Shown: piece after piece, positions 9,390 through 22,960 of the stretch
Position numbering within the stretch: position 1 is the first letter of the stretch
Layout: the number at the start of each line of letters is the position of its first letter
DNA from: Serratia nevei
GTDB taxonomy: Bacteria > Pseudomonadota > Gammaproteobacteria > Enterobacterales > Enterobacteriaceae
Direction of reading: 5' to 3'
DNA length: 64,000 nt
Assembly: GCF_037948395.1 (NCBI RefSeq)
Contig: NZ_CP149940.1
Span: 5,146,001-5,210,000, forward strand
Translations under genes and position numbers: made by a program
Notes under the pieces: generated by a model
The model's database searches: none
Told to the model about the DNA's origin: nothing
The model's input: the letters and a program-made list of their open reading frames with translations, nothing else

Positions 9390-10622
9390 TCACACGTTGG
9401 CGCGCATGTCCGGATTTTTCACCGCGTCGGTGATCGCCTTGCCGCGCGTATCCTTGCCAAAGAACACCAACAGGGCGATCGCCACCGCCACCGTACCGGC
9501 GACGATCGCCATCGCCAGGCCGTAATTGTGCCCATGATGCTCGGCGATGGTGGCTTGCAGCGTGGCGTTGACCGAGGCGATCAGGTTACCCAGCTGGTAC
9601 ACGAACCCCGGCAGCACCGCGCGGGTGTTGGCTGGCACCAGTTCGGTCAGGTAGGTCGGTATCACGCCCCAGGCACCCTGCACCATAAACTGCATCAGGA
9701 AAGCGCCGATCCCGAGCATCAGTGAACCGCTGGAAAACGCCCACAGCGGGATCACCGGCAACGCCAGCAGCGCGGCGATGATGATCGCTTTCTTACGGCC
9801 GATCTTTTCCGATAACGAACCGAAGAAAACGCCGCCGATAATGGACGCGATATTGTAGCTTATGGCAATGATACTGACGGTTTTAGGGTCGAAACCGTGC
9901 TGAACTTTCAAAAATACCGGATACAGATCTTGCGTGCCGTGGGAGAAGAAATTGAACGCCGCCATCAGCAGCACCAGATAGCAGCACAGCTTCCAGTGGC
10001 TCTTCAGCACCGGTAGCAAGGCGGTGCTTTCTTTGCGTTCGCGCGCCGCCAGCCACACCGGCGACTCCTGCACGCAATAATATATAAACGGCAGCAGCAG
10101 GATCGGCGCCGCGCCGATAACGAACATGCCGCGCCAGCCGACCGTTTCGAACAGCAGGCCGTACACCACCGCCGCCAGCAGATAACCGAACGGATAGCCG
10201 GCCTGGAAAATACCCGACATCAGGCCGCGTGAGCGGTCCGGTATGGTTTCCATCGCCAATGACGACGCCACGCCCCAGATGCCGCCCATCGCCACCCCGT
10301 ACAGCACCCGCAACAGCAAAAAGACCGTCAGCGAGGGCGCAGCGGCGGAGAGCAGCTCAAATACCGAGAAGAAGACGATATTCAACATCAGGATCGGCTT
10401 GCGGCCATATTTTTCCGCCGCGCGCCCGAAGATCAGCGCGCCGATAGGCCGCACCGCCAGCGTGAGCAAAATCGCCAACGTGACCTGTTCCAGGCCGACG
10501 TGAAAGGATTGCGCGATATCGCTGAGTAAGAATACCAGCACGAAAAAATCGAAAGCATCGAGCGTCCAGCTTGAAAAGCTGGCGATTGCCGCGTTGCGTT
10601 GCAGCGGGGTCCAACCAAACAT
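9390..10622 (-). CDS. MFS transporter, sialate/lactate-permease (SHS) type
   Basis: A 410-residue major facilitator with 12 likely membrane segments. Family hallmarks are the short N terminus running into a first helix with DAFDFFVL, the loop 2-3 motif GRAAEKYGRKP near residue 65, a second copy SEKIGRKKA near 275, and IPDRSRGLMSGIFQAGYPFGYLLAA in helices 4-5. The DAFDFF and GWTPLQ elements resemble NanT-like sialate or monocarboxylate symporters, but the substrate cannot be read from sequence. The gene sits between ilvL and comM, where E. coli has no gene. It is divergent from comM across 342 bases. Confidence 0.8.
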   Translation of the reverse strand: MFGWTPLQRNAAIASFSSWTLDAFDFFVLVFLLSDIAQSFHVGLEQVTLAILLTLAVRPIGALIFGRAAEKYGRKPILMLNIVFFSVFELLSAAAPSLTVFLLLRVLYGVAMGGIWGVASSLAMETIPDRSRGLMSGIFQAGYPFGYLLAAVVYGLLFETVGWRGMFVIGAAPILLLPFIYYCVQESPVWLAARERKESTALLPVLKSHWKLCCYLVLLMAAFNFFSHGTQDLYPVFLKVQHGFDPKTVSIIAISYNIASIIGGVFFGSLSEKIGRKKAIIIAALLALPVIPLWAFSSGSLMLGIGAFLMQFMVQGAWGVIPTYLTELVPANTRAVLPGFVYQLGNLIASVNATLQATIAEHHGHNYGLAMAIVAGTVAVAIALLVFFGKDTRGKAITDAVKNPDMRANV

Positions 10623-10964
10623 AGTGTTATCCCTACCGTAGAGTACGAAGTCAGGAGGCTTAGCGGCTGCCGGGCAGAATGCGGCGGCTGTCGGAGTTTG
10701 TTAAAAAAGTGATTTTTCTTTTAATCAATTGTTAAATACACCCATTAAGCCTATGGTTGCAATGCGTCTGGGCCGCTAATGTGTTGCAGCCTTCGGCGAT
10801 ATTGTTAATGGGTATTGCCGCAGCCTGCGAGACAGATCGCACAACCTCATTCGCTGAAATGAAAATCGGCAATTACGCTGCGAACCTCCGGGAAAAATCG
10901 CTAATAACGCCGCGCGAAGCCAGAATGAATCGCGCATCATGTTGCCCTCAGCAAGGAGAGCGAT
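10623..10964. other. Intergenic region between MFS gene and comM
   Basis: A 342-base divergent promoter region. It contains an A/T-rich stretch (about 10700-10745, with TTTTCTTTTAATCAATTGTTAAATA) that is a likely promoter location, and the AAGGAG ribosome binding site at 10953-10958 for comM. A 76-codon open frame at 10757-10987 runs into comM out of frame, has no ribosome binding site and resembles nothing I know, so I do not call it a gene. Confidence 0.5.
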
Positions 10965-12488
10965 ATGTCATTGGCGGTAATCTATAGCCGCGCCATCATC
11001 GGCGTTCAGGCCCCTTCAGTAACGGTGGAGGTGCATATCAGCAATGGCCTGCCCGGCCTGACGCTGGTCGGTCTGCCAGAAGCCACGGTGAAAGAGGCGC
11101 GCGATCGGGTGCGCAGCGCCCTGATCAACAACGGTTTCACCTTTCCCGCCCGGCGCATCACCGTCAATTTGGCGCCCGCCGATCTGCCGAAAGAAGGCGG
11201 GCGTTACGATCTGCCGATAGCACTGGCGATCCTCGCCGCCTCCGAGCAATTGCCCCTCGCACCGTTGGCGCGCTACGAGTTTCTTGGCGAGCTCGCACTG
11301 TCCGGCGCACTGCGCGCGGTCAGGGGCGCGATCCCGGCGGCGCTGGCGGCGGCTGACGCCGGGCGGCAACTGATCCTCTCGACGGACAACGCCGCCGAAG
11401 TCGGCCTGATTGCGCAGTCGCACTCCCATACCGCCCGGCACCTGTTGGAAGTCTGTGCCTTTCTGCTCGGCCAGGGCGAGCTGCCCGTGGCGGCCACGCC
11501 TCCCGCTGCGGACACCGCCTGCGACAACGCCGATCTGCGCGACATCATCGGCCAGGAACAGGCCAAGCGGGCTCTGGAGATCGCCGCCGCCGGCGGGCAT
11601 AACCTGCTGCTGATTGGGCCGCCGGGCACCGGTAAAACCATGTTGGCCAGCCGCCTCACGGGCTTGCTGCCGCCGCTCACGGAGCCTGAGGCGCTGGAAA
11701 GCCTGGCGGTCGCCAGCTTGCAGCACCATATCCCCGCCGCCCTGCCATGGCGCCAGAGGCCGTTTCGCGCACCGCATCACAGTGCATCGATGGCGGCGTT
11801 GGTCGGCGGCGGCTCACTGCCGCGCCCGGGTGAAATCTCTATGGCGCATAACGGCGTGCTGTTTCTGGATGAGCTACCGGAATTCGAGCGTAAGGTGCTG
11901 GATGCGCTGCGTGAGCCGCTGGAGTCCGGCGAGATCGTAATTTCACGCGCCAACGCCAAGGTCTGTTTCCCCGCCAGAGTGCAGTTGATTGCGGCAATGA
12001 ACCCCAGCCCGACCGGGCATTATCAGGGGTTACACAATCGCGCCTCGCCGCAGCAGGTATTGCGCTATCTGGCCCGGCTGTCAGGGCCTTTTCTCGACCG
12101 TTTCGATCTGTCTATCGAAGTGCCGCTGTTACCGCCGGGTACGCTCAGTCAGCGGAAAACGCATGGAGAAAGCAGTGAGAAAGTGCGGGAAAGGGTTCAA
12201 CAGGCGCGCGCCCGGCAGCTCGAACGCGCCGGGAAAGTCAACGCGCTGTTGAGCAACCGCGAAGTGGAACGTGATTGCATTCTGCAGGCGGCAGACGCCG
12301 AGTTTTTGGAGGCAACATTAAACGCGCTGGGGTTATCGGTCCGCGCCTGGCAGCGCATTTTGAAAGTGGCGCGCACGCTGGCGGATTTGGCGGGGGATGC
12401 GGAGCTCAACAGGAGCCACCTCTGCGAAGCGCTGGGCTATCGCAGTATGGACCGTCTGCTGTTACAGCTGCATCGTAGTCTGGAATAG
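10965..12488 (+). CDS. comM: ComM/YifB family AAA+ ATPase (Mg-chelatase-like)
   Basis: A 507-residue AAA+ protein of the YifB/ComM family; in Vibrio and Haemophilus ComM is a hexameric helicase that promotes branch migration during integration of transformed DNA. Domains in order: N-terminal ChlI-like domain (about 20-145, GLPEATVKEARDRVRSALIN), AAA+ core with Walker A GPPGTGKT at 218-225 and a VLFLDELPEF Walker B near 303, and a C-terminal Mg-chelatase-like lid. The ATG at 10965 has AAGGAG seven bases upstream. In E. coli this gene is yifB in the same neighbourhood. Confidence 0.93.
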   Translation: MSLAVIYSRAIIGVQAPSVTVEVHISNGLPGLTLVGLPEATVKEARDRVRSALINNGFTFPARRITVNLAPADLPKEGGRYDLPIALAILAASEQLPLAPLARYEFLGELALSGALRAVRGAIPAALAAADAGRQLILSTDNAAEVGLIAQSHSHTARHLLEVCAFLLGQGELPVAATPPAADTACDNADLRDIIGQEQAKRALEIAAAGGHNLLLIGPPGTGKTMLASRLTGLLPPLTEPEALESLAVASLQHHIPAALPWRQRPFRAPHHSASMAALVGGGSLPRPGEISMAHNGVLFLDELPEFERKVLDALREPLESGEIVISRANAKVCFPARVQLIAAMNPSPTGHYQGLHNRASPQQVLRYLARLSGPFLDRFDLSIEVPLLPPGTLSQRKTHGESSEKVRERVQQARARQLERAGKVNALLSNREVERDCILQAADAEFLEATLNALGLSVRAWQRILKVARTLADLAGDAELNRSHLCEALGYRSMDRLLLQLHRSLE

Positions 12489-12516
12489 AAAATGGGGCCC
12501 GCAGGCCCCATCGTCT
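12489..12516. terminator. Convergent terminator between comM and maoP
   Basis: ATGGGGCC (12492-12499) pairs with GGCCCCAT (12504-12511) around a 4-base loop, between the convergent comM and maoP stops. The downstream U-runs are short on both strands, so efficiency is uncertain. It can serve both genes. Confidence 0.6.
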
Positions 12517-12855
12517 TTAGTCGTCGCTGTCGCTGTAATCTTCTACTGCGTCAGCCTGCGGTTTACCGCCGGACAGAGTATGGAATTTCTTCGGGCGACG
12601 TGTGCGCGCCAGATATTTAGCCCATACTTTTTCCTGCTCGGTAGCCGCTTCGCGCTCACCGCGGCACACTGCGACGAACAGCTGTTCTTCTTCAGTGACC
12701 GGCTGACGTTTGCCCGAGTCCAGCTCGTTAAACGCGTAGCCGAAGCGCTCTAGCAATTGCGCCTCTTTAATGGTGAAATCGCCGTGACGGGAGAACCCGC
12801 GAGGGTAATGTTTATTATCAAAAAAACGATTGGTCGTGGTGAAGCTATCCGCCAT
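12517..12855 (-). CDS. maoP: Macrodomain Ori organization protein MaoP (YifE)
   Basis: DUF413 protein of 112 residues. In E. coli MaoP acts with the maoS site to confine the Ori macrodomain of the chromosome. The start [23 protein letters not shown] is the conserved N terminus; the frame extends 28 codons further upstream, but that part is not conserved and lacks a ribosome binding site. The acidic tail EDYSDSDD is typical. It is divergent from hdfR, as in E. coli. The maoS site itself, which lies close to maoP in E. coli, I could not identify by eye. Confidence 0.93.
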   Translation of the reverse strand: MADSFTTTNRFFDNKHYPRGFSRHGDFTIKEAQLLERFGYAFNELDSGKRQPVTEEEQLFVAVCRGEREAATEQEKVWAKYLARTRRPKKFHTLSGGKPQADAVEDYSDSDD

Positions 12856-12974
12856 CTGACACGCTCCTAATTCTCTTATGGCCGTGCTGTTTATGGCGCG
12901 GAGTATTAGATAGGCTTGACAGCGTGTAAAACAAAACATTTAAATCTTAACGACAAATTTTTTTGGAGATAGGT

Positions 12975-13802
12975 GTGGATACCGAATTACTGAAAACCTT
13001 TTTGGAGGTCAGTAGAACGCGTCACTTTGGCAGAGCCGCAGAATCTTTGTACTTAACGCAGTCCGCGGTCAGTTTCCGCATCCGTCAGTTAGAAAACCAG
13101 CTGGGCGCAAATTTATTTACCCGTCATCGCAATAATATCCGCCTGACACCTGCCGGTGAGCGGCTTCTGCCCTATGCCGAGAGCCTGATGAACACCTGGC
13201 AGCTGGCGAAGAAGGAGGTCGTGCGTTCGCTGCAACACACCGAGTTGTCGATCGGCGCGACCGCTTCGCTGTGGGAAGCCTATCTGACCCCCTGGTTGCA
13301 GGCGCTCTATCAACAACGCGAGGCGCTACAGCTCGAAGCCAGGGTGGCATTAAGGCACTCTTTGGTAAAACAACTGCATGAAAGGCAGCTCGATTTACTG
13401 ATCACCACTGAACCGCCGAAGATGGATGAATTGGCCAGCCAGCAGCTGAGCAATTTCTCATTACGCCTGTTCTCATCCGCGCATCGTGATAAACAAGCCC
13501 CAATGCCCTACATCAAGCTGGAATGGGGAGCCGACTTTCACCAACAGGAAAGCCGCATGCTGGAAGGCGATAACGTGCCGGTGCTCACCACTACCTCCGC
13601 TCACCTGACGCGTCAGCTGCTGGAAACCACGGGCGGATGCGCTTTCCTGCCCAGCCAGTGGGAACAAGAGTACCCACAGCTGGTGGCCTCCGCTGAGATC
13701 CCACCGATTATCCGCCCACTGTATGCCGTCTGGTTGCAAAACAGCGATCAACAGCCTTTGATTCGGCAATTACTTAAAATACCTTTAAATACCGCAGCCT
13801 AA
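12975..13802 (+). CDS. hdfR: LysR-family regulator HdfR
   Basis: LysR-type regulator known in E. coli as an H-NS-dependent repressor of flhDC and activator of gltBD; in Serratia-like bacteria a similar role in flagellar control is possible but unproven. It has 275 residues with the winged helix at 1-60 ([20 protein letters not shown]). I chose the GTG at 12975, giving [10 protein letters not shown] as in E. coli, with GGAG at 12965-12968 six bases upstream. The effector domain is shorter and more divergent than the HTH. It points toward the rRNA operon (convergent). Confidence 0.93.
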   Translation: MDTELLKTFLEVSRTRHFGRAAESLYLTQSAVSFRIRQLENQLGANLFTRHRNNIRLTPAGERLLPYAESLMNTWQLAKKEVVRSLQHTELSIGATASLWEAYLTPWLQALYQQREALQLEARVALRHSLVKQLHERQLDLLITTEPPKMDELASQQLSNFSLRLFSSAHRDKQAPMPYIKLEWGADFHQQESRMLEGDNVPVLTTTSAHLTRQLLETTGGCAFLPSQWEQEYPQLVASAEIPPIIRPLYAVWLQNSDQQPLIRQLLKIPLNTAA

Positions 13803-14023
13803 AGCGTTATGGCGGCCTTAAACGCCGTCATCGTGGTCATGACTGTCTATCAAGCAAAAACGCGCTCATCGCCTTCTGAGAGGAGATAATGCAAAACAGC
13901 AAGGGAATCAGGAGGTCACGGGGGTAAAGATCGGAAGAAAGATGGAGCAACCAGGATCGGGCAAACATCGGCACCTAACATCCATGTGCTCTGTTCCAAA
14001 GCGGTAAGGAAGAAAAATGATAG
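13803..14023. other. Region between hdfR and the rRNA operon terminator
   Basis: About 220 bases with no supported gene. A 12-codon frame (ATG at 13889) follows a good AGGAG ribosome binding site, but it ends at once and is not known to me. A 71-codon minus-strand frame covers the tRNA-Trp gene and is an artefact. Confidence 0.5.
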
Positions 14024-14055
14024 GCAAAAAAAACCCTTTGCTTTCGCAAAGGGTT
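14024..14055 (-). terminator. rRNA operon terminator
   Basis: Reading on the minus strand just after tRNA-Trp, AACCCTTTGC (14032-14041) pairs with GCAAAGGGTT (14046-14055) around a TTTC loop, followed by a run of U (plus-strand A at 14026-14031). Strong rho-independent terminator closing the operon. Confidence 0.92.
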
Positions 14056-14062
14056 CTTAATA

Positions 14063-14138
14063 TGGCAGGGGCGGAGAGACTCGAACTCGCGACACCCGGT
14101 TTTGGAGACCGGTGCTCTACCAACTGAGCTACGCCCCT
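14063..14138 (-). tRNA. trpT: tRNA-Trp (CCA anticodon)
   Basis: 76-base tRNA; acceptor stem AGGGGCG / CGCCCCT, anticodon CCA within GGTCTCCAAAACC, and the 3' CCA is encoded. It is the last gene of the rRNA operon, 51 bases after tRNA-Asp. This distal Asp-Trp pair is the arrangement downstream of rrnC in E. coli. Confidence 0.98.
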
Positions 14139-14189
14139 AAATCTCGCTTAACATTATGCCTGCTAATAAAGCAGGCATAATTAAATAAG

Positions 14190-14266
14190 TGGCGGAACGG
14201 ACGGGGCTCGAACCCGCGACCCCCTGCGTGACAGGCAGGTATTCTAACCAACTGAACTACCGCTCC
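14190..14266 (-). tRNA. aspT: tRNA-Asp (GTC anticodon)
   Basis: 77-base tRNA; acceptor GGAGCGG pairs with CCGTTCC (one G-U pair), anticodon GTC within CTGCCTGTCACGCAG, 3' CCA encoded. It lies 92 bases after 5S rRNA in the same transcript. Confidence 0.98.
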
Positions 14267-14358
14267 ACCGATTCTTTTACGTTGCATCTCTCGATGCCGG
14301 CAAAATCGCGCTCTGCGATTTGCGCATTACCAGTCGTCACACTGATAACGTTTATTTG

Positions 14359-14478
14359 ATGCCTGGCAGTGTCCTACTCTCGCATGGGGAGACCCCACAC
14401 TACCATCGGCGCTACGGCGTTTCACTTCTGAGTTCGGCATGGGGTCAGGTGGGACCACCGCGCTATTGCCGCCAGGCA
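14359..14478 (-). rRNA. rrf: 5S ribosomal RNA
   Basis: 120 bases, beginning TGCCTGGCGGC and ending CTGCCAGGCAT, with the conserved CCCACCTGACCCCATGCCG segment. Both ends are complementary as expected. It follows 23S rRNA after about 100 bases. Confidence 0.97.
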
Positions 14479-14582
14479 AATTCTGTTTCATTCCAACCGC
14501 GCCACTCTCGTGTCGCCATCAGAACCAATCTGTAAACAAGCTGAATATTGTCTTGGTCTCACCAAAACACCTTCGGTGTTGT

Positions 14583-17489
<2,907 letters not shown>

Positions 17490-17624
17490 TCACAACCCGA
17501 AGATGTTTCCATCGTTCGCGCTGCAAACATTTGAGAGACTCTATGACAGGTTACTCTTTATCCCAGTACATCTACGGAGGGATAAATTTCAGCCGTCATG
17601 TTTCAATTTTCAGCTTGTTCCAGA

Positions 17625-17637
17625 TTGTTAAAGAGCA
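17625..17637 (-). promoter_or_regulatory. boxA antitermination site before 23S rRNA
   Basis: On the minus strand the sequence is TGCTCTTTAACAA, the boxA consensus that loads NusB-S10 and the rRNA antitermination complex. It lies in the spacer between tRNA-Ala and 23S rRNA. Confidence 0.85.
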
Positions 17638-17696
17638 AAATACTTCGCAGCATACTGTCGCCAATATACTCTGAAGTATTGAAATACCGGACTATA

Positions 17697-17772
17697 TGGT
17701 GGAGCTAAGCGGGATCGAACCGCTGACCTCCTGCGTGCAAGGCAGGCGCTCTCCCAGCTGAGCTATAGCCCC
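17697..17772 (-). tRNA. tRNA-Ala (TGC anticodon)
   Basis: 76-base tRNA in the 16S-23S spacer; acceptor GGGGCTA / TAGCTCC, anticodon TGC within CTGCCTTGCACGCAG, 3' CCA encoded. It follows tRNA-Ile after 38 bases. Confidence 0.98.
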
Positions 17773-17810
17773 ATACAGTCACGCGCAGTACCTTTTCCAC
17801 TTCCGAGAAG

Positions 17811-17887
<77 letters not shown>

Positions 17888-17961
17888 ATAAAGGTATTTC
17901 TGCTCGTTACTTTCTATCAGACAATCTGTGTGAGCACGCCACTCGAACTAATATCTTTAGG

Positions 17962-19503
<1,542 letters not shown>

Positions 19504-19656
19504 AAAGCTTGATTTGCTTCCACTCGAGAAGCGATGCTCAAAGATTTACTGCATGAATTTTACTTCAGTTAGTCACTCTTCAAGACTTGATATTTTTTTG
19601 CATCCGAAGATGCTGGATATCGTCTTGTGGAGTGCCCACACAGATTGTCTGATAAA

Positions 19657-19669
19657 TTGTTAAAGAGCA
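19657..19669 (-). promoter_or_regulatory. boxA antitermination site in the rRNA leader
   Basis: Minus-strand TGCTCTTTAACAA in the leader, between promoter P2 and 16S rRNA. Identical to the spacer boxA at 17625-17637. Confidence 0.88.
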
Positions 19670-19700
19670 GTGCCGAGAAACTCATCGGCGCGGGCTGCGT

Positions 19701-19825
19701 ATATTACGCTTTTCACCCGGAGAGTCAAGCGTTTATTTCGCTTTCTTCTCGCTGACCCGGCGGCTTGTCAGTCGTTGTTCCCGGTCAGTGGAGGCGCATT
19801 ATAGGGAGTTCTCGGCGGGCCGCAA
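19701..19825 (-). promoter_or_regulatory. rRNA operon promoters P1 and P2
   Basis: P1: -35 TTGCGG (plus-strand 19820-19825) and -10 TATAAT (19798-19803), 16 bases apart, with the GC-rich discriminator GCGCC after the -10 that is typical of stringently controlled promoters and an A/T-rich UP-like element upstream (about 19828-19850). P2: -35 TTGACT (19723-19728) and -10 TAATAT (19701-19706), 16 bases apart. The 16-base spacers are characteristic of rrn promoters. P1 lies 50-75 bases beyond the end of murI. Confidence 0.9.
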
Positions 19826-19876
19826 CCCCTATTTTCAATATTTTTTCCGACCGTTGAATGTTTAACCAAAACACCG

Positions 19877-20740
19877 TTAAAGCGGCAGTTTTTTCAACGA
19901 TTTAAAGCCGTAGCCCTGCAAAACGGGCAATAAAGCGTCAGTATCTTCATTTAGCGCCATGCAATACGCCAGATTCTCTTCCTGGCTCGAGACCAGATTT
20001 TCCTGCGTCGAGATGAGCCAGGCGGTACGACGGGCAATCGCCGCACCGGAATCCACCAGCCGGGTGCCTTCTGGCAACACCTGCATCAGCTCTTCAGCTA
20101 ATAGAGGAAAATGAGTGCAGCCCAGCACGACGGTATCCGGCGGCTCGCGCATGCTCAGCCACGGATGCAGGATCTTCTTCAGCACCGGCAGCGGCACGGC
20201 TTCGCCGTGCAGCTTGGCCTCCGCCAGCTCCACCAGCTCTGAAGAGCCCAGCAGCTCAATCTTGCAGTCGGTAGCGAAACGGGAAATCAGTTCGTGGGTG
20301 TAGCTGCGCTGTACGGTGCCGCGAGTCGCCAACAGGCCGACAATGCCATTGACGGTAAGACGGGCGGCAGGCTTGATGGCGGGTACCACGCCCACGACCG
20401 GGAAACTGAAGCGCTCGCGCAGGGCCGGCAAAGAGACGGTGCTGGCCGTGTTACAGGCAATGACGACAATCGCCAGAGGATGCCGCTGCTGCACTGCGCC
20501 GACAATCTCCACCACGCGCTCAACGATAAACTCTTCGGACTTCTCGCCGTAGGGGAACGCCACGTTGTCGAAAGCGTATATATAGTGGAGATCCGGCAGC
20601 AACTGCCGAATCTCTTGATATACCGACAGCCCGCCGACGCCGGAATCGAAAACCAGCACCGTCGGGCGAGGTGTGGCGGTGCTGTTAGAAGGTATAGCTT
20701 CCAGTGAGGTAGTATTCTCTTCCTGGAGTAGCGTAGCCAT
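19877..20740 (-). CDS. murI: Glutamate racemase
   Basis: Supplies D-glutamate for peptidoglycan by cofactor-independent racemisation in the cytoplasm. It has 287 residues from the ATG at 20740 (MATLLQEEN, the conserved enterobacterial N-terminal extension through which UDP-MurNAc-Ala activates the enzyme in E. coli). Catalytic features: [10 protein letters not shown], Cys in [11 protein letters not shown] and Cys in [10 protein letters not shown]. The start lies inside btuB, overlapping its 3' end by 56 bases in another frame, exactly as in E. coli. The rRNA operon begins about 50 bases downstream on the same strand. Confidence 0.96.
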   Translation of the reverse strand: MATLLQEENTTSLEAIPSNSTATPRPTVLVFDSGVGGLSVYQEIRQLLPDLHYIYAFDNVAFPYGEKSEEFIVERVVEIVGAVQQRHPLAIVVIACNTASTVSLPALRERFSFPVVGVVPAIKPAARLTVNGIVGLLATRGTVQRSYTHELISRFATDCKIELLGSSELVELAEAKLHGEAVPLPVLKKILHPWLSMREPPDTVVLGCTHFPLLAEELMQVLPEGTRLVDSGAAIARRTAWLISTQENLVSSQEENLAYCMALNEDTDALLPVLQGYGFKSLKKLPL

Positions 20741-22556
20741 AGGCCGTCTCATAATCTTTATCAAACAGGTTGGCAATTCTACCACGAACTGTCAGATGAG
20801 ATGTGACCGGATACGAAACTGCGAGATCCCACAGGCTCACGCCGCCAAGTTTAACCGTCGGGCTTGGATAAACGCCATAATCCTTGTCGTAGCGCTCACC
20901 TAAGTATTGATAGGTCACTGCCCAGTCAAAGTCGTACAGCTGCCAATCCAGCTCATATTTCACCTGTTGTTTCGCGCGGCGCAGCAGCACTTCGTTGGTT
21001 TTAGCATTGCGCGGGTCGACATAATCGTAACCAATCTGATGCGTCAACGGGCCGGTATCAAACGAGGCAGTGGCTTCAATCCCTTTGATGGTCGCCTTAC
21101 CCACATTGTAATAGACGTAGTTGGTTTCCCCCGTGGAATCGATCAAATTGTCGATGTCGTTGCGATAACCGGAAACGCGCCAGGTCACCGGGCCGGTCAG
21201 TCCTTCAAAGCCGCCTTCCCACTGCTTGCTTTCTTCCGGTTTCAGATCGGTATTGTTGCCGAAATTGCCGTATAGCTGGCTCATATTCGGTGCTTTGAAC
21301 GCCGTGCCATACGAAGCGATAAAACGGTATCCCTCGACGAATTCCCAGGCTGCGCTGGTTTGCCAAGTGCCGTGCCAGCCAAACTCGGAATGATCGTCAC
21401 CTCGAACCGCACCTTCCAACGTTACCGGGCCAACCAGTTGCTGCGCAGTCAGGTAGATGCCTGCATCACGTTGGCTTTTTTCACCCTTCACGGTGGTGGA
21501 GTCCGGCTTGATTTTCTGTTGCTGCCAGTCAACGCCAGAGCTTACGGTACCCTCTCCAACCTGCAGCGTATTACCCCACTGTAGGTTGTACTGTTCGGAA
21601 TCCACCAAACTGGCCGAGCTGTCATACATACCGCGACGAGGATCGTAATCGTAATCCTTGCTATGACTGTAGCTGCCGATCAATTGTGTTGCGTAAATCC
21701 CTTCTTTATAACGCAATCCGGTATCCCAGGTTTGGCTGTAAAGTTTGCGAGTATCTAACAGAGGGCTGGTCGGGGAGGAATAGTAACCATCGTACGCCGT
21801 GCGGTTGTCATAGCCATATCCGCGTACAAAGCCGCTGACCGATTCGCTGAACTGGTGCTCAAGCGCGCCATACAGAGACTTACTCATAAAGCCATCGCGG
21901 TCCTGCTGGCTTTGCATGCCGGTGCTGCCTTCAGCCACCACATCATACCCTTTGGTATAAGTGTAATTCCCTGCCACCGTCGCCACGGTGCTGTCGCCCA
22001 GCTGTTGCTGGGTCGACGCGTCATAGGCCTGATAGCCGTTGGAGCCGACGCCTGCAGAGAGCGTAGTACCGTTCTTTTCACGCGTGGTGATGATGTTGAC
22101 CACGCCGCCGATGGCGTCGGAACCGTACACCGCCGAGCGCGGGCCGCGAATGTATTCGACTTTCTGCACCAGCGAAATCGGGATTTGGCTGAGATCGGAA
22201 GAGCCGCTGACGCCCGCCTGGTTAAGGCGAATGCCGTCGATTAATACCAAGACATGGCTGGAGTTGGTGCCGCGAATAAACAGTGAGCTCTTTTGCCCCA
22301 GCCCGCCGTTTTGGCCGATGTCCACGCCCGGCAAACGGCGCATCACGTCGGTCAGGCTCTTGGCCTGCCAACGATCGATATCGTTACGGGTGACGATAGA
22401 AGTCGGCGCCAGCACGGAAGAAACCGGCTGCGGGAAGCGGTTGGCGGTCACCACCAGGTTATCGCCATTCGTGGCTGTCGTGTTGTCTTGCGCCCATCCA
22501 GAAAAAGCCGTGACGGAGGAGACCACCGCCAGCAGCGTATTTTTTGTAATTGTCAT
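20685..22556 (-). CDS. btuB: Vitamin B12 outer-membrane TonB-dependent receptor
   Basis: Transports cobalamins across the outer membrane with energy from TonB. The chain is 623 residues: signal peptide ending SGWA-QDN near residue 23, TonB box [10 protein letters not shown] directly after it, plug domain (about 45-150, with [19 protein letters not shown]) and a 22-strand barrel ending in the C-terminal aromatic signature GSYTF. The ATG at 22556 was chosen over a TTG five codons upstream because it gives a normal signal peptide and because GGATG, the expected ribosome binding element, precedes it. Translation is controlled by the riboswitch upstream. Confidence 0.97.
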   Translation of the reverse strand: MTITKNTLLAVVSSVTAFSGWAQDNTTATNGDNLVVTANRFPQPVSSVLAPTSIVTRNDIDRWQAKSLTDVMRRLPGVDIGQNGGLGQKSSLFIRGTNSSHVLVLIDGIRLNQAGVSGSSDLSQIPISLVQKVEYIRGPRSAVYGSDAIGGVVNIITTREKNGTTLSAGVGSNGYQAYDASTQQQLGDSTVATVAGNYTYTKGYDVVAEGSTGMQSQQDRDGFMSKSLYGALEHQFSESVSGFVRGYGYDNRTAYDGYYSSPTSPLLDTRKLYSQTWDTGLRYKEGIYATQLIGSYSHSKDYDYDPRRGMYDSSASLVDSEQYNLQWGNTLQVGEGTVSSGVDWQQQKIKPDSTTVKGEKSQRDAGIYLTAQQLVGPVTLEGAVRGDDHSEFGWHGTWQTSAAWEFVEGYRFIASYGTAFKAPNMSQLYGNFGNNTDLKPEESKQWEGGFEGLTGPVTWRVSGYRNDIDNLIDSTGETNYVYYNVGKATIKGIEATASFDTGPLTHQIGYDYVDPRNAKTNEVLLRRAKQQVKYELDWQLYDFDWAVTYQYLGERYDKDYGVYPSPTVKLGGVSLWDLAVSYPVTSHLTVRGRIANLFDKDYETAYGYATPGREYYLTGSYTF

Positions 22557-22579
22557 GAGAAAAGCATCCAAACTTAATT

Positions 22580-22830
22580 GGCGGATGCCGCAGGATCATG
22601 GCCGGTAGTTCGCGACGGCCACGGACATTGCGACGTAACACCGGCAGGTCTTCGGGCTTGGGATTTGCGGGCCGCGGGGTGCGACCGGCAACGGGCGATG
22701 ACTTCCCATCCTGCAGTGGACAGTGTCTGCGTCGAAACGCTATCGCCGTGACTTCCCCTTACCGCTGCGCGTCAGCTCCGGATTCACACCGGATTCCCTT
22801 TTCACTCGCTGCTTGAGGCCGGACGGCAAT
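22580..22830 (-). promoter_or_regulatory. Cobalamin riboswitch of btuB
   Basis: Untranslated leader of btuB. On the minus strand it contains GGGAATCCGGTGTGAATCCGG, AGCTGACGCGCAGCGGTAAGG and the B12 box GCCCGAAGACCTGCCGG (plus-strand 22641-22657), in the order and spacing of the E. coli btuB adenosylcobalamin riboswitch, ending in a CTGCGGCATCC segment next to the ribosome binding site. Binding of adenosylcobalamin should close the ribosome binding site and shut off BtuB. Boundaries are approximate. Confidence 0.93.
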
Positions 22831-22960
22831 GCTACGATCAATGAAAATAGATGTCTAGACTGCTACTAATGTTACAAATAATAAACGCGACAAAACTGGA
22901 CTTCACGGGCTGATTCCCTACAATCCCCGCTGATCAAATTTGCCTGACGAGAAGACACAC

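Noticed and set aside
10757..10987. 76-codon plus-strand open frame upstream of comM
   Set aside because: No ribosome binding site, overlaps the comM start in another frame, and contains the comM promoter region; composition is not coding-like.
13889..13927. 12-codon frame with a good AGGAG ribosome binding site between hdfR and the rRNA operon
   Set aside because: Too short, not recognisable, and no leader-peptide function applies because nothing is transcribed downstream on that strand.
13908..14123. 71-codon minus-strand open frame ending MDVRCRCLPDPGCSIF
   Set aside because: It runs through the tRNA-Trp gene and the rRNA terminator; this translated tRNA sequence is a common annotation artefact.
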